This document shows, in pieces, positions 19,877 to 19,948 of a stretch of 19,948 nucleotides of DNA. The notes below the pieces were generated by a model. It was not told the origin of the DNA. It saw only the letters and a program-made list of their open reading frames with translations, and ran no database searches. The stretch covers positions 1 through 19,948 of the forward strand of contig JAUWHQ010000107.1 in assembly GCA_030605805.1 (NCBI GenBank). The letters are read 5' to 3'. Numbering within the stretch: the stretch's first letter is position 1; each line of letters starts with the position of its first letter. A program made the translations under genes and the position numbers. This stretch comes from Methanosarcinales archaeon (GTDB taxonomy: Archaea > Halobacteriota > Methanosarcinia > Methanosarcinales > Methanogasteraceae).

Positions 19877-19948
19877 CTGAAACCTTATTTCGAAGATATA
19901 AAAAGTCTCCGGGGGTTTCGTCACTGCAACGCGAGATATCAAAGACCC

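Larger units (their letters stand above)
19424..19948. other. Gene-free stretch with repeats at the window end
   Basis: 525 bases with no credible gene. It holds an 8-base tandem repeat (AGTGTTCC twice, from about 19656), copy B of the dispersed repeat, a large CACAGAG hairpin, and near the end a TATA-like ATATAAAA (19896-19903) on the plus strand that may serve a gene outside the window. The longer open frames here do not resemble proteins. Confidence 0.6.

Overview
The window is archaeal, most likely from a methanogen, methanotroph or alkanotroph lineage of Euryarchaeota (Halobacteriota; Methanosarcinales, Syntropharchaeia or ANME-1-like). The evidence is ribosomal protein S8e, the diphthamide enzyme Dph2, the archaeal lumazine-synthase-like riboflavin synthase, the methanofuran enzyme MfnB, a hexulose-6-phosphate synthase/RraA fusion, TATA-type promoters about 25-30 bases before many starts (several transcripts look leaderless), GGTGAT or GGAG ribosome sites elsewhere, and a tRNA gene without an encoded CCA. 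The exact lineage is inference.

Layout. 1-1803: minus-strand genes: a roadblock/LC7 protein cut by the window edge, a stand-alone pyruvate-kinase C-terminal-domain protein, and a two-gene operon (small hypothetical plus FMN-binding split-barrel protein). 1804-3135: Hps-RraA fusion on the plus strand. 3136-7867: an accessory, partly AT-rich region with a hairpin-rich small ORF (possible transposase remnant), a tightly linked minus-strand cassette (protein with two ribbon-helix-helix-like segments, NYN-domain nuclease, PD-(D/E)XK nuclease-like protein), a bacterial-type RuvB, and a divergent toxin-antitoxin-like pair with a TumE-like toxin. 7868-10988: riboflavin synthase, MfnB, and a zinc-ribbon/dph2 operon. 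11291-14640: thiC overlapping by one base a large membrane-anchored helical protein. 14723-16112: a DUF1616-type membrane protein, a small hypothetical and a CBS-domain protein. 16312-16784: tRNA-Arg(GCG) just upstream of rps8e, probably co-transcribed. 16977-19423: a MoxR ATPase and a TyrA-type prephenate dehydrogenase, convergent.

The housekeeping genes cover cofactors (riboflavin, methanofuran, thiamine), translation (S8e, diphthamide, tRNA), tyrosine synthesis and ribose-phosphate supply. The strongest candidate for an undescribed system is the 3632-5987 cassette: a putative double-RHH protein whose stop codon abuts the start of an NYN-domain ribonuclease gene, followed 16 bases later by a PD-(D/E)XK-like gene. 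It lies beside RuvB and the TA pair, which suggests a defence or toxin-antitoxin locus. A possible G-quadruplex follows its last gene. Two intergenic regions (10989-11290 and 19424-19948) share a 43-45-base dispersed repeat, and the second also holds a large CACAGAG-type hairpin.
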